The position numbers and the translations under genes are program-made. Source: Myxococcales bacterium (lineage in GTDB: Bacteria > Myxococcota_A > Polyangia > Haliangiales > Haliangiaceae). Taken from it: a DNA stretch of 37,725 bases. The notes beneath the pieces are model-generated. The model was not told where the DNA came from and did no database searches. It saw only the letters and a program-made list of their open reading frames with translations. The stretch lies in NCBI GenBank assembly GCA_016720595.1, contig JADKKI010000057.1, positions 1 to 37,725 of the forward strand, in the 5' to 3' direction. Every line of letters starts with the position of its first letter. Position 1 is the first letter of the stretch. Below are positions 1-8,223 of the stretch, piece after piece.

Positions 1-36
1 TTGAAAAGGGAAATGGTCGGCCAGGAGGTGGGCGCC

Positions 37-528
37 GTGGCCGGTAGGAAGCCGCTCCCGACTGCGGTAAAGGCGGCTCGTGGGACGCTGCGCAAGTCTC
101 GGCAGAAGGCGGCGGAGCCGGAGGCTCGGCTGGTGGGCTGCGATACTCCGCCACCGCGCGGAATGCGAAAGGAGGCGGCGGCGGAGTGGCGGCGCTTGGT
201 TGCTGTGCTCGTCGAAATGAAGGTTCTGACGGCGGCGGACCTATCGGCGCTGCGGGCGGTGTGCGAAGCGTGGGCGGACTACCGCGCAGCTCAGACGGTC
301 GCAGCGAAAAAACCGTACTACAAGACCAAGTCGCGCGACGGCTCCGAAATGATCCGCGCTCACCCGGCCGTCGCCGACCGCTCCGATGCGTGGCGCAGGT
401 ATCGCGCGGGCTTGGTCGAGTTCGGGCTGACGCCGGCGTCGCGGTCGCGCGTGTCGGCAGTCGAGGGTGGAAACGGCAAGCCAGCGGCCGGGCCGCAGCG
501 GCTCGAGGATTGGATGCGCTCGAAGTGA
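37..528 (+). CDS. terS: Terminase small subunit, P27 family
   Basis: Packaging protein that recognises phage DNA and recruits the large terminase. I start at GTG 37 because AGGAGG at 23-28 lies eight bases upstream. The protein then begins M-AGRKPLPTAVKAARGT, which matches the typical GRKPLPTA-K-LRG opening of P27-type small terminases. An in-frame TTG at base 1 and ATG at 13 would add residues that the family lacks. The product is about 163 aa, normal for the family, with a conserved W-rich middle (AAAEWRRLV) and an A-x-W-A-x-Y helix. The stop overlaps a possible GTG start of the large subunit at 525. Family call is from pattern memory, not a search. Confidence 0.9.
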   Translation: MAGRKPLPTAVKAARGTLRKSRQKAAEPEARLVGCDTPPPRGMRKEAAAEWRRLVAVLVEMKVLTAADLSALRAVCEAWADYRAAQTVAAKKPYYKTKSRDGSEMIRAHPAVADRSDAWRRYRAGLVEFGLTPASRSRVSAVEGGNGKPAAGPQRLEDWMRSK

Positions 529-539
529 GCAAGCAAGGC

Positions 540-2255
540 ATGGCGACGACGACGAGAAATCGGCTGCCATGGGTTGCCTACGCCGAAGACGTCGCCGCGC
601 AGCGTATCCCGGCGGGGAAGCTGGCGCGGCTCGCGTGCGAGCGCTCGCTGCGCGACCTGGCGCATTTCGGCACGAAGCCGAGCGCGCGGCGGCCGTACTA
701 CTTCGACGCCGAGCATGGGGAGCGGTGCTGTGACTTCTTCCCGCGGTTCCTGGTGCACTCGAAAGGGGAGTGGGCCGGGCGTCCGTTCGACCTCGAGCTG
801 TGGCAGCGCTGGCAGATTGCAAACCTGTTCGGCTGGAAGGAGTGCGGCAGCGGGCACCGGCGGTACAGAAAGAGCTACCTCGAGATCCCGCGCAAGAACG
901 GCAAGTCGCAGCTCTGTGCTGGCGTTGGGACGATCTGCCTCGCTGCGGACGGCGAGAGCGGAGCTGAGGTTTACAGCGCCGCGACGAAGAAGGACCAAGC
1001 GAAGATCACTTGGCTTGAGGGAAAAAAGATGGTCGGCGCGTCGCGCGAGCTGCGCGGTGCGATCTCGGTTTTCGCGAACGCGCTCACGGTCGAGGGGTCA
1101 ACGTCGAAGTGGGAGCCGATCTCGTCGGACGAGCAGACGGCGGACGGTTTGAACCCGTCCGCCGTCCTCGTCGACGAGCTCCACGCGCACCGTAACCGCG
1201 GGCTTCTCGACAAGCTCGAAACGGCGATGGGCGCGCGCCGGCAGCCGCTCCTCGTGATGATTACGACGGCCGGCTACGGCGGGCATTCGGTGTGCTGGGA
1301 AATGCACGAGTATGGCCGCAAGGTGCTCGAGGGGATGGTCGACGACCCGAGCTTCTTGGCTTACGTGGCGTCGATCGACCCGGGCGACGACTGGCGGGAT
1401 GAATCGTCGTGGCGGAAGGCTAACCCCAACCTCGGCGTGTCGGTGAAGCTCTCCTATCTCGAGCGCGAAGCGGCTCAGGCGCTCGAGATCCCGTCGAAGC
1501 AAAACGCGTTCCGCCGGCTCCATCTGAACGACTGGACTGAGCAGGCGGAAAGGTGGCTCGATCTCGAGAAGTGGGACGCGTGCGGCGAGAGCTTCGAGCT
1601 TGGCGAGGTCGAGGACGCGCAGCTCATTGTGGGCGTGGACCTGGCGACCTCGAGCGATTTCTGCGCGGCGGTCGCGGTCGCTCCGCCGGAGGAGGGGCGC
1701 GAGGCCTGGGCGGTCTTCCCCCGGTTCTGGATTCCCGAGGAAAAGTTGCACGCTCGGGTGCGGGATCTCGGCGTTCCGGTCGACGCGTGGGCTGAGGCTG
1801 GCTACGTGGAGACGGTCCCGGGCAACATGGTTACTCCCGACTCGATCGAGGAGGCGCTGCGGGAGTGGCGGGAGGGAAACGGCATCGCCGAGGTGGCGAT
1901 CGACCCTTGGAACGCCGGCGGGCTCGGCGCGAGTCTCGAGGAGCATGGGGTGAAAGTGGCGATGTACGGGCAGGGCTGGAAGAGCGCGAGCCCTGCGATG
2001 CGTGCGCTCGAGCGGTGCGTCCTCACGCGGACGCTCGCGCACGGTGGAAACCCGGTGCTGCGGTGGATGGCCGGCAACCTGGCGGTGGAAATGGACGCGG
2101 CCGGCAACGTCAAGTGGTCCCGGAAAAGGTCGCGGGACAAGATCGACGGCCTGGTGGCTCTGGCGATGGCGCTTGCCCGCGGCGAACTGCTCAATTCGGC
2201 GAACGGCGGCGGGGGGTTATACGATGGAGACGGCGACGACGTGTTTGTGCTCTAG
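540..2255 (+). CDS. terL: Terminase large subunit (ATPase and nuclease)
   Basis: Motor that pumps DNA into the prohead and cuts it. With ATG 540 the protein is 571 aa. The ATPase half has a Walker A-type PRKNGKS at about residues 117-123 and a Walker B VLVDE at 209-213. The nuclease half shows the three acidic positions expected of an RNase H-like fold: D367 in VGVDLAT, D455 in AIDPWNAGG and D536 in DKIDGL. This is the Terminase_1/HK97-like layout. GTG 525, which overlaps the terS stop, is an alternative start adding five residues; neither start has a strong ribosome site. The open frame extends far upstream but that part overlaps terS and is not used. Confidence 0.93.
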   Translation: MATTTRNRLPWVAYAEDVAAQRIPAGKLARLACERSLRDLAHFGTKPSARRPYYFDAEHGERCCDFFPRFLVHSKGEWAGRPFDLELWQRWQIANLFGWKECGSGHRRYRKSYLEIPRKNGKSQLCAGVGTICLAADGESGAEVYSAATKKDQAKITWLEGKKMVGASRELRGAISVFANALTVEGSTSKWEPISSDEQTADGLNPSAVLVDELHAHRNRGLLDKLETAMGARRQPLLVMITTAGYGGHSVCWEMHEYGRKVLEGMVDDPSFLAYVASIDPGDDWRDESSWRKANPNLGVSVKLSYLEREAAQALEIPSKQNAFRRLHLNDWTEQAERWLDLEKWDACGESFELGEVEDAQLIVGVDLATSSDFCAAVAVAPPEEGREAWAVFPRFWIPEEKLHARVRDLGVPVDAWAEAGYVETVPGNMVTPDSIEEALREWREGNGIAEVAIDPWNAGGLGASLEEHGVKVAMYGQGWKSASPAMRALERCVLTRTLAHGGNPVLRWMAGNLAVEMDAAGNVKWSRKRSRDKIDGLVALAMALARGELLNSANGGGGLYDGDGDDVFVL

Positions 2256-2273
2256 GGCGGGCGGGAGGGAGCG

Positions 2274-2459
2274 ATGAGCGAGGGAGTGGAAAGCGGCGGG
2301 CGTCGCCGGTCTCTGGCGGACGTTCAAGGGCTCTTGGCGGTGGTCCTGCTCGCTGGCGGCGCCTGGGCGGTATGGGGCGGCGGGGTGGCGGCGATGGTCG
2401 GCGGCGTCGCTCTGTTCGTCGAGGCCGTTCTGGCCCGGTTGTCTGGCGGTGCCGAGTGA
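2274..2459 (+). CDS. Small two-helix membrane protein
   Basis: A 61-aa protein with a charged N-terminus and two hydrophobic stretches, roughly residues 18-34 (LLAVVLLAGGAWAVW) and 37-53, then a short polar tail. It sits between large terminase and portal. The portal GTG start overlaps its stop as GTGA, which argues that it is a translated member of the operon. Small membrane proteins at this place are common in siphophages. A holin-like role is possible, but the lysis cassette lies elsewhere, so function is unknown. Confidence 0.7.
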   Translation: MSEGVESGGRRRSLADVQGLLAVVLLAGGAWAVWGGGVAAMVGGVALFVEAVLARLSGGAE

Positions 2460-4186
2460 CTGCGCTTGATGGGTTGCGGTCGCTCCTGCCGTCTTCGCGC
2501 TCGCGGCGGCTGTCGGGGTCGGTGACGCTCGGCGAGTTTGGCAGCGGGAGCTCCGACGTCGAGCGAGTGCTACTCGGCAACGGTGGCGGGGAGACGGCCT
2601 CCGGGATGGACGTTTCGGAGCGCTCGTCGCTCGGTCTGTCGGCGGTCTACGCGGCGTGCCGCATTCTCGGCGAGTCGGAGGCGATGCTGCCGCTCCGGGT
2701 CTACCGGCGGAAAGACGACGGGAGCCGAGAGCTCGCGCGCGATCGTCGCGAGGACTACCTGCTTCACGAGGAGCCGAACCCGGAAATGTCGGCCTTCTCG
2801 TGGCGCGAAAGCGCGCAGGGCACCGGGCTTTGTCTCTGGGGCAACACCTACGCGGAGATCGAATGGAACGGCGCCGGCAAGGTCGCCGCGCTCTGGCCGT
2901 TGCGTCCCGACCAAGTCACGCCGCGGCGGGTGCGTGAGGCTGTCGGCGGCGGGCGGTGGCGGTCGCGCGTGGTGTACGACGTGGTCGAGGTCGACGGCGC
3001 CGCGGTGACGCTCGGGGCTGAGGACGTGTTGCACGTCCCGGCGCTGAGCTTCGACGGGCTCCGCGGCATTTCGCCGATCCGTCAACAGCGCGAGGCGGTA
3101 GCGCTCGGGATGGCAGTGCAGGAGTACGGTGCTCGGTTCTTCGGCAACGGGGCGGTGCCTGGGGGCTACATCAAAGCGACCGGGGTGCTTGGCGACAAGG
3201 GGCGCAAGCGGCTCCGCGAGGCGTGGGACGAAACCCACCGCGGGCGCAATCAGTGGCATCGCGTCGCCGTGCTCGAGGCGGGGCTGACCTACGAACGGAT
3301 CGGGATTCCGCCCGAGGAGGCGCAGTTCCTCGAGACGCGCAAGTTTCAGCTCTCCGAGGTCGCGCGACTCTACCGAATCCCGCCGCACATGCTGGCGGAC
3401 CTCGACCGCTCGACGAACAACAACATCGAACACCAGGGGCTCGAGTTCGTCGCGTTCGTCATGCTCCCGTGGTTGATCCGGTGGGAGCAGGAGCTGAATC
3501 GGAAGCTCTTCCGCGGGACGCCGTACTACGCGAAGCATGACGTCCGCGGGCTCCTTCGCGGGGACCAGAAGAGCCGGTATGAGGCCTACGCCGTGGCCCG
3601 GCAGTGGGGCTGGATGAGCGCCGACGACGTGCGCGAGCTCGAGGATGAGAACCCGCTGCCGGACGGCAAGGGGAAGGTCTACCTCTTGCCGTTGAACATG
3701 CAGACGGTCGGCGGCGGGAAGGGCCCGGCGGCCGGGCGGAGCGGGTCGGGGAGCTTCGCGCCGCAGCTCGTCGCCGCCTACACTGGCGACGCGTTCGTGC
3801 CTGGCGTGGCGGTCGAGGCGTACCGAGAAGCCGCGCGCAAGGTGCTCGAGCTGACGGTCGCGCGGTTCGTGGCGCGCGAGCGGAAGGCGGTGGAGCGGAT
3901 CGCCAGCCGCGCGCAGGGGCGGCGCGAGGCGCTCGAGCTGTTCTACTCGCAGAGCGAGTCCGTTCTGGCGGCGGAGCTGCGGGGCGTCGTCGACGCGTTC
4001 GGCGAAAGCCTCTTTGCCGTCGCCGGCGAGGAGCTGGCGGCGGAGTACGTGCGCGAGTCGCAGCGGGAGCTGCTCGAGGTTCTCGCGGGCGGAGGGGAGG
4101 TTGGGGGGGCGCTCGTCGAGCGCGTGTCGGAGTGGGCAAGCTCGCGGGCCGCGGTGGTCGCGCGTAGCGTCGGTCTGAGCGAGTGA
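2456..4186 (+). CDS. Portal protein, HK97 family
   Basis: Forms the dodecameric ring at the capsid vertex through which DNA enters and leaves. Start is GTG 2456, overlapping the previous stop, giving about 576 aa. Family features are SAVYAACRILGESEAMLPLRVYRR near residues 64-87, LWPLRPDQV, VLHVPALSFDGLRGISPI, and EVARLYRIPPHMLADLDRST-NNNIE, the classic phage portal block. The protein is longer than many HK97 portals: after the core (about residue 425) there is a Gly/Ser linker and about 150 residues of predicted helix. That tail may be a lineage-specific extension. Followed after 13 bases by the protease. Confidence 0.93.
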   Translation: MTALDGLRSLLPSSRSRRLSGSVTLGEFGSGSSDVERVLLGNGGGETASGMDVSERSSLGLSAVYAACRILGESEAMLPLRVYRRKDDGSRELARDRREDYLLHEEPNPEMSAFSWRESAQGTGLCLWGNTYAEIEWNGAGKVAALWPLRPDQVTPRRVREAVGGGRWRSRVVYDVVEVDGAAVTLGAEDVLHVPALSFDGLRGISPIRQQREAVALGMAVQEYGARFFGNGAVPGGYIKATGVLGDKGRKRLREAWDETHRGRNQWHRVAVLEAGLTYERIGIPPEEAQFLETRKFQLSEVARLYRIPPHMLADLDRSTNNNIEHQGLEFVAFVMLPWLIRWEQELNRKLFRGTPYYAKHDVRGLLRGDQKSRYEAYAVARQWGWMSADDVRELEDENPLPDGKGKVYLLPLNMQTVGGGKGPAAGRSGSGSFAPQLVAAYTGDAFVPGVAVEAYREAARKVLELTVARFVARERKAVERIASRAQGRREALELFYSQSESVLAAELRGVVDAFGESLFAVAGEELAAEYVRESQRELLEVLAGGGEVGGALVERVSEWASSRAAVVARSVGLSE

Positions 4187-4199
4187 GGAGGGCGGGGAC

Positions 4200-4880
4200 A
4201 TGGGCGGCAAGGTCGAGCGGGTGGTAGTGGGGCTGGAAGGCGGTCCCGAGCGGCGTTTCACGGGCGCGGAGGCCGCGGCGGTGCGGATCGTGGAGCGGAA
4301 GGCGTCGGCAAACGGGGCGGCGGTGGCGTTGCTTCGTGGGATGGCGGCGGTTTTCAACGTCTGGAGCCCGGTTTGGTTTGACTTCCGGGAGCGGATCGCG
4401 GCGACCTTCTTCGACGGCGTGCTTGGCCAGGACGTCCGGTGTCTCTTCAATCACGGCGCGGACTACGTCCTGGGGCGGGCGAGCTCGGGGACGCTTCGCC
4501 TCGAGAAGACGGACGAAGGCCTCGGTTACGAGGTCGACGCTCCCGGGTCCGGCTTCCTGTCGGATCTCGTCGTCGGTCCGGTCGAGCGTGGGGACGTGAC
4601 CGGCTGCTCGTTCTCGTTCATCCTTCCGCCAAGTGGCGCGGACTCGTGGGAGAAAGGTCCTGACGGCGTTTGGGAGCGGACGCTCCTCAAGTGCGCCGAG
4701 CTGCTCGACGTCGGCCCGGTGACGTTTCCCTGGTATCCGGGCACGTCGGTCGAGGCGGAGCGGGCGATCGCTTGTCGGACTGCGGCGATCGCGCGCGGGG
4801 AGGTGGCGGGGGTGGTCGCTCCTCCTGGCGGGCCGGGCTGGGAGGCGGAGCTGCGGCTCCGCGAAATGCGGTTGCCGTAG
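4200..4880 (+). CDS. HK97-type prohead protease
   Basis: Serine protease that trims the capsid scaffold domain during head maturation. The start ATG 4200 has GAGGAGGGCGGGG just upstream. The 226-aa protein shows the herpes-assemblin-like signature: a histidine in LFNHG (H85) followed by VLGR, and the nucleophile serine in VTGCSFSF (about S137). RERIAATFFDGVL before the His is also typical. Lies between portal and capsid, the normal order. A terminator follows, so its transcription can be uncoupled from that of the capsid gene. Confidence 0.92.
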   Translation: MGGKVERVVVGLEGGPERRFTGAEAAAVRIVERKASANGAAVALLRGMAAVFNVWSPVWFDFRERIAATFFDGVLGQDVRCLFNHGADYVLGRASSGTLRLEKTDEGLGYEVDAPGSGFLSDLVVGPVERGDVTGCSFSFILPPSGADSWEKGPDGVWERTLLKCAELLDVGPVTFPWYPGTSVEAERAIACRTAAIARGEVAGVVAPPGGPGWEAELRLREMRLP

Positions 4881-4908
4881 CCGTCGACTGAGGTAGGTTG
4901 CCGCTCTG

Positions 4909-4960
4909 GTACACGGGCGGGGCTGGGGGTTGACGCTCTCGGCCCCGCCCGTGTACTTTT
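4909..4960 (+). terminator. Strong intrinsic terminator before the capsid gene
   Basis: A perfect 15-bp inverted repeat: left arm 4909-4923, right arm 4942-4956, 18-nt loop, followed directly by TTTT at 4957-4960. It ends transcription from the terminase-portal-protease genes. The remaining gap to 5073 must then hold a capsid promoter or tolerate read-through; I could not pick a convincing promoter there. Confidence 0.85.
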
Positions 4961-5073
4961 CCGGCATTGGGTTTCCTTCCGCGCTGAGTCGGGGTCGGAG
5001 GCCGGACGGCAACGACTAGGCCGCCGGGCTCGCGACGTCTCGCGCTCCCCCGGCAGGCCGGGAGGGGTGGCGA

Positions 5074-6309
5074 GTGAACGAGCGAATCCGGCAGATTCTC
5101 GAGGAGCGGGCCCGGCGAGCGGCGGAGGCCGGCCAGATTCTGGAACGCGCGCGCAGCGAGAAGCGCGACATGTCGGCCGAAGAGGCCGCGAATTTCGACA
5201 AGGCGCATGAGGATTGCGCGCGGCTGCGGGCGGAGGCGGACCGGCTCGAGCGCCAGTCTGCGCTCGAGGCGTCGATCGGGGAGAACCTCGGCCGGCGCAC
5301 GATGCCGAACGTCAGCGACAAGCCAGACGAGCGGGCGAAGGCCGAGGAGGGGCAGAAGCGGCTCGCCGCGTTCGGTGCCTTTCTGCGCGGCGGGGTGAAG
5401 GATCTCGGCGCCGAGCAGCGCGACATGGTCGCCGGCACGGCTGCCTCGGGCGGCTACATTACGCCGCCGCAGGAGTTTTTGGCCGTGCTCCTCAAGGGGC
5501 TCGACGACTCGGTCTGGCTGCGGCAGCTCGGTACCAAGCTCCCGGTTACGAGCCCGGAGGGCCTTGGAATCCCGACGCTCGAGACCGACGTGAGCGACGC
5601 CGAGTGGACGCCGGAGGCGGACGCGATCGCCGCCGACACGGCCGCGGCCTTCGGGAAGCGCGAGCTCAAGCCGTCGCCGCTGGCGAAGATGGTGAAGGTC
5701 TCGCAGAAGCTCCTGCGGGCAAGCGCTATCGACGTGGTGGCCTTCGTCGGTCAGCGGCTCGCGTACAAGCGCGGCTTGGCCGAAGAAAAAGGGTTCTTCA
5801 CCGGCAACGGCACGGGCCAGCCTCTCGGCATCTTCACGGCGTCCGCGGACGGCATTCCGACGAGCCGCGACGTGTCGACGGGGAACTCGGCTACGAACAT
5901 CGCTCACGACGGGTTGTTGGCCGCGAAATACTCGCTCAAGGCGCAGTATTGGCAGCGGGCAACGTGGCTCGTCTCGCGTGACTTCGTGGCGCGCGCTGCG
6001 AAGCTCAAGGACCTGGACGGAAAGCCGCTGCTCTCGCTCTCGGACACGCCGGGAATGCCGGACACGCTGCTGTCGTGGCCGATGCGAGTCAGCGAGTTTG
6101 CGCCGTCGACGTGGACGGCCTCGCAGTACGTGGCCGTGGTCGGGGACTTCTCCTACTTCTGGATCGCCGACGCGCTTTCCATGCAGATCCAACGGCTCGA
6201 CGAGCTCTTCGCGGTCAATTCCAAGGTGGGCTTCATCATGCGCTCGGAAGTCGACGGCGCCCCGGTGCTGCCGGAGGCCTTCGCGCGCGTCAAGCTGGCG
6301 GCGTCGTAG
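5074..6309 (+). CDS. Major capsid protein, HK97 fold
   Basis: Main shell protein, 411 aa, from GTG 5074 with GGGAGGGG upstream. Residues 1-70 are charged and helical (RIRQILEERARRAAEAGQIL and so on), matching the scaffolding delta domain removed by the prohead protease. The mature part begins near residue 110 and includes GTAASGGYITPP, the usual opening of HK97-type shells, then LPVTSPEGLGIPTLE, EKGFFTGNGTGQPLGI and a C-terminal FIMRSEVDGAPVLPEAF. It lies between two strong terminators, so it may form a separately controlled high-expression unit with the next gene. Confidence 0.95.
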   Translation: MNERIRQILEERARRAAEAGQILERARSEKRDMSAEEAANFDKAHEDCARLRAEADRLERQSALEASIGENLGRRTMPNVSDKPDERAKAEEGQKRLAAFGAFLRGGVKDLGAEQRDMVAGTAASGGYITPPQEFLAVLLKGLDDSVWLRQLGTKLPVTSPEGLGIPTLETDVSDAEWTPEADAIAADTAAAFGKRELKPSPLAKMVKVSQKLLRASAIDVVAFVGQRLAYKRGLAEEKGFFTGNGTGQPLGIFTASADGIPTSRDVSTGNSATNIAHDGLLAAKYSLKAQYWQRATWLVSRDFVARAAKLKDLDGKPLLSLSDTPGMPDTLLSWPMRVSEFAPSTWTASQYVAVVGDFSYFWIADALSMQIQRLDELFAVNSKVGFIMRSEVDGAPVLPEAFARVKLAAS

Positions 6310-6318
6310 GAGGGCGCG

Positions 6319-6642
6319 ATGCGGCACATCCTGGGCGAGCTGCGGCTCGAGATCATCGCGGAGCCTGCGGAGGCTGGGACTACGGAAGTCGTCTGTTCGG
6401 TAATCGACATGCTGGGGGCGGACCAGGTTCTCCTCGAAGTGACCTGTCCGGCTGAGGCCTCCGGGAGGCTGTACGTCGAAGGGTCGGACGATGGCGAGAC
6501 GTTCGGGCTCCTCGAGGGCGCCGAGGTCCTCGGCGGCGGTGCGACGACTCTGTGCCTCGAGCTGGTCCGTCCGTCGACGCGGTATCTGCGGCCGACGATC
6601 GAGCGCGGGGAATCGTTCGCAACGGAGACGGCGAAGGCCTGA
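6319..6642 (+). CDS. Small virion/head-associated protein, possible stop read-through
   Basis: Starts at ATG 6319 with AGGAGG nine to ten bases upstream. The 107-aa product has beta-rich sequence (LLEVTCPAEASGRLYVEGSDDG) and ends STRYLRPTIERGESFATETAKA. It resembles the small proteins often found right after the capsid gene; a decoration or fibre role is only a guess. Notably, the same frame stays open for 27 more codons after the TGA at 6640-6642, with G or C in nearly all third positions, ending at TAG 6724-6726. The gene either lost its original 3' end to a nonsense change or is read through. Confidence 0.75.
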   Translation: MRHILGELRLEIIAEPAEAGTTEVVCSVIDMLGADQVLLEVTCPAEASGRLYVEGSDDGETFGLLEGAEVLGGGATTLCLELVRPSTRYLRPTIERGESFATETAKA

Positions 6643-6759
6643 ATTCTCTCCCGGTATCAGCCGGCGGTGCAGGCTGCGGACGGGTGCGAGTTCGTGACGG
6701 TGTACGACGCGAAGGTGGCGTCGTAGAGGCAGGGGCAGGGAAGGGCAGGGAACTCCTCA

Positions 6760-6795
6760 AGCCGGGGCGGTTGCGAGCCCGCCCCGGCTCTTTTT
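6760..6795 (+). terminator. Intrinsic terminator after the capsid unit
   Basis: Perfect 11-bp stem AGCCGGGGCGG (6760-6770) with CCGCCCCGGCT (6779-6789), 8-nt loop, then C and TTTTT at 6791-6795. It closes the capsid transcription unit and lies just before the next gene's ribosome site (TTCGGAGG near 6794-6801). Confidence 0.85.
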
Positions 6796-6807
6796 CGGAG
6801 GCAAGCG

Positions 6808-7404
6808 ATGCGCGAGGCGAAGGTGCTTGAGTTCGCCGGCGAGACGGTGACGGGGCGGCTGGTGCGCTCGGTTGCCTCCCCGGAATTTACCTGTTCGGCG
6901 CCGGCGGCTGTGCGGCTGCCTGCTGAGCTTGCGGCGCAGCTAGAGGCCGCGGGGGCTTTCGTACGTGGGCCGGTCGAGGTCCTGACTGAGGAGGTCGACG
7001 TCCCGACGGAAGCGGAGCGCGCGGCTTCGGCGGTTCTCGGAGGCGTCACGGCGGGCGAGGAGGAGAAGGTGGGCGACGTCGGCGAGAAGGAGAAGCCTCC
7101 GGCGGCTGTGCGGCTGCCTGCTGAGCTGGCGTTGCAGCTCGATGCTGCGGGGGCTTTCGTACGTGGGCCGGTCGAGGTCCTGACTGAGGAGGTCGACGTC
7201 CCGACGGAAGCGGAGCGCGCGGCTTCGGCGGTTCTCGGAGGCGTCACGGCGGGCGAGGAGGAGAAGGTGGGCGACGTCGGCGAGGAGGAGAAGCCTCCGG
7301 AGGTGCCGGTCGGCGGCGAGGCGGAGGTCGAGCGGGAAGTCGCTCCGAAGGGCGGGGAGACGGCGGCGCGCCATGGCAAGGGCCGGAAGGCCGGGCGGCG
7401 CTAG
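6808..7404 (+). CDS. Unknown head-region protein with a 66-residue tandem repeat
   Basis: A 198-aa protein starting at ATG 6808 after a clear GGAGG. Nearly all of it from residue 32 to about 163 is two copies of a 66-residue unit, each holding AVRLPAELA-QL-AAGAFVRG and PVEVLTEEVDVPTEAERAAS followed by an acidic EEEKVGDVGE stretch. The C-terminus is Lys/Arg/Gly rich. It sits between the capsid unit and the head-tail connector. No family recognised. The repeat suggests a spacer-like protein tolerant of length change. Confidence 0.75.
   Translation: MREAKVLEFAGETVTGRLVRSVASPEFTCSAPAAVRLPAELAAQLEAAGAFVRGPVEVLTEEVDVPTEAERAASAVLGGVTAGEEEKVGDVGEKEKPPAAVRLPAELALQLDAAGAFVRGPVEVLTEEVDVPTEAERAASAVLGGVTAGEEEKVGDVGEEEKPPEVPVGGEAEVEREVAPKGGETAARHGKGRKAGRR
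6901..7296 (+). repeat. In-frame 198-bp tandem duplication
   Basis: Copy 1 is 6901-7098 and copy 2 is 7099-7296, offset exactly 198 bp (66 codons). From about 6951 the copies are nearly identical. Differences cluster at 6930-6950 against 7128-7148, plus one AAG/GAG change. The pattern fits a recent duplication that has started to diverge, so it is unlikely to be an assembly error. Confidence 0.95.
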
Positions 7405-8153
7405 TGCCGGTTTCTCTCGTCGAGCCGGCGGTCTATCGCGGGGCCTTCGATCTCGAGGCGCTGAAAGCGCGTCTCGGGATCGTGGGGTCTGCGAAAGACT
7501 CTGAGCTTTCGACGATCGCCGAGGAGGTGGTGAGCGCCGCGGAGGCCTACCTGGGGCGTCCGCTTGCGCGGCAGCGCTATCGGGAGGAGCTCGAGGGCGC
7601 GTCCCGCTTCGGCCGGCTGGTGTTGTGCCTGACGCGATACCCGGTCGACCCGGATTCGGTCATCGTCGAGGTCGAGGGCGACGAGGTGACGGATTTCGAG
7701 GTTCGCGACTGGCCGAACGGCGAGCTTTGGCGGGCTGACGGCTGGCCGATGATCCGGCGGGACGGCGACGGCGCGATCGGCGTTTCGGTGGAGTACGCGG
7801 CCGGCTACGTCATGCCGGAAGCATTGGTTTCTTGGGTTGCGGAGGCGGAGGTCGAGGTCGGGCAGTGGTGGCGCCCGCCGGCTGCGGCTCGCTCGGCGCT
7901 CCTCTTCGAGGTGACGGAAGAGGGGACTCTCGGCGAGCTCCCGGACCTGATCGAAGACTTTCCGACGACGGCCGGAGCGGCGATCGTGCATGACGGAGCG
8001 GCCGAAGCTCACGGCGCGGCGGGCGCTCGGCCTGCCGGCCGGGTTGTCGGGCGCGCTGTTCGCCGCGATTCATCGGCAGTGGAAGCGGCGCCAGTTCGGC
8101 CCTGGGCTCGTGTCCGTGTCCGCGGAGGGCTACTCCGCGACGTTCTCGCGTGA
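7404..8153 (+). CDS. Head-tail connector protein (gp6-like)
   Basis: Starts at GTG 7404, sharing one base with the previous TAG stop. The N-terminal ~195 residues read as a head-tail adaptor: FDLEALKARLGIVGSAKDSELSTIAEEVVSAAEAYLGRPL, then LTRYPVDPDSV and VSVEYAAGYVMPEALV, typical of the connector family that joins portal to tail. The last ~54 codons (from about 7990) are Arg/Ala rich, use many A/T third positions and overlap a better-supported gene in another frame. I suspect that the native stop was lost by a small frameshift, since a TGA at 7991-7993 in frame 2 would give the usual ATGA overlap. Confidence 0.8.
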   Translation: MPVSLVEPAVYRGAFDLEALKARLGIVGSAKDSELSTIAEEVVSAAEAYLGRPLARQRYREELEGASRFGRLVLCLTRYPVDPDSVIVEVEGDEVTDFEVRDWPNGELWRADGWPMIRRDGDGAIGVSVEYAAGYVMPEALVSWVAEAEVEVGQWWRPPAAARSALLFEVTEEGTLGELPDLIEDFPTTAGAAIVHDGAAEAHGAAGARPAGRVVGRAVRRDSSAVEAAPVRPWARVRVRGGLLRDVLA

Positions 8154-8223
8154 CGGCGCCGACGCGGCCGTCCTGGCTCCCGAGGTCATGTCTGCGCTCG
8201 ACGCGTGGAGGTGGGGCGGGTGA
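7990..8223 (+). CDS. Small head-tail protein, unknown function
   Basis: 77 aa from ATG 7990 (MTERPKLTARRALGLPAGLSGALF). Third codon positions are G or C in about 70 of 77 codons, much better than the frame it overlaps by 164 bp, so I take it as the real coding frame here. Its stop overlaps the next gene's GTG as GTGA. Position between connector and tail-completion genes suggests a structural or assembly role. No family recognised. Confidence 0.7.
   Translation: MTERPKLTARRALGLPAGLSGALFAAIHRQWKRRQFGPGLVSVSAEGYSATFSRDGADAAVLAPEVMSALDAWRWGG

Noticed and set aside
6640..6642. TGA recoded as a sense codon across the genome
   Set aside because: Dozens of genes end with TGA in GTGA and ATGA overlaps, so TGA works as a stop here.
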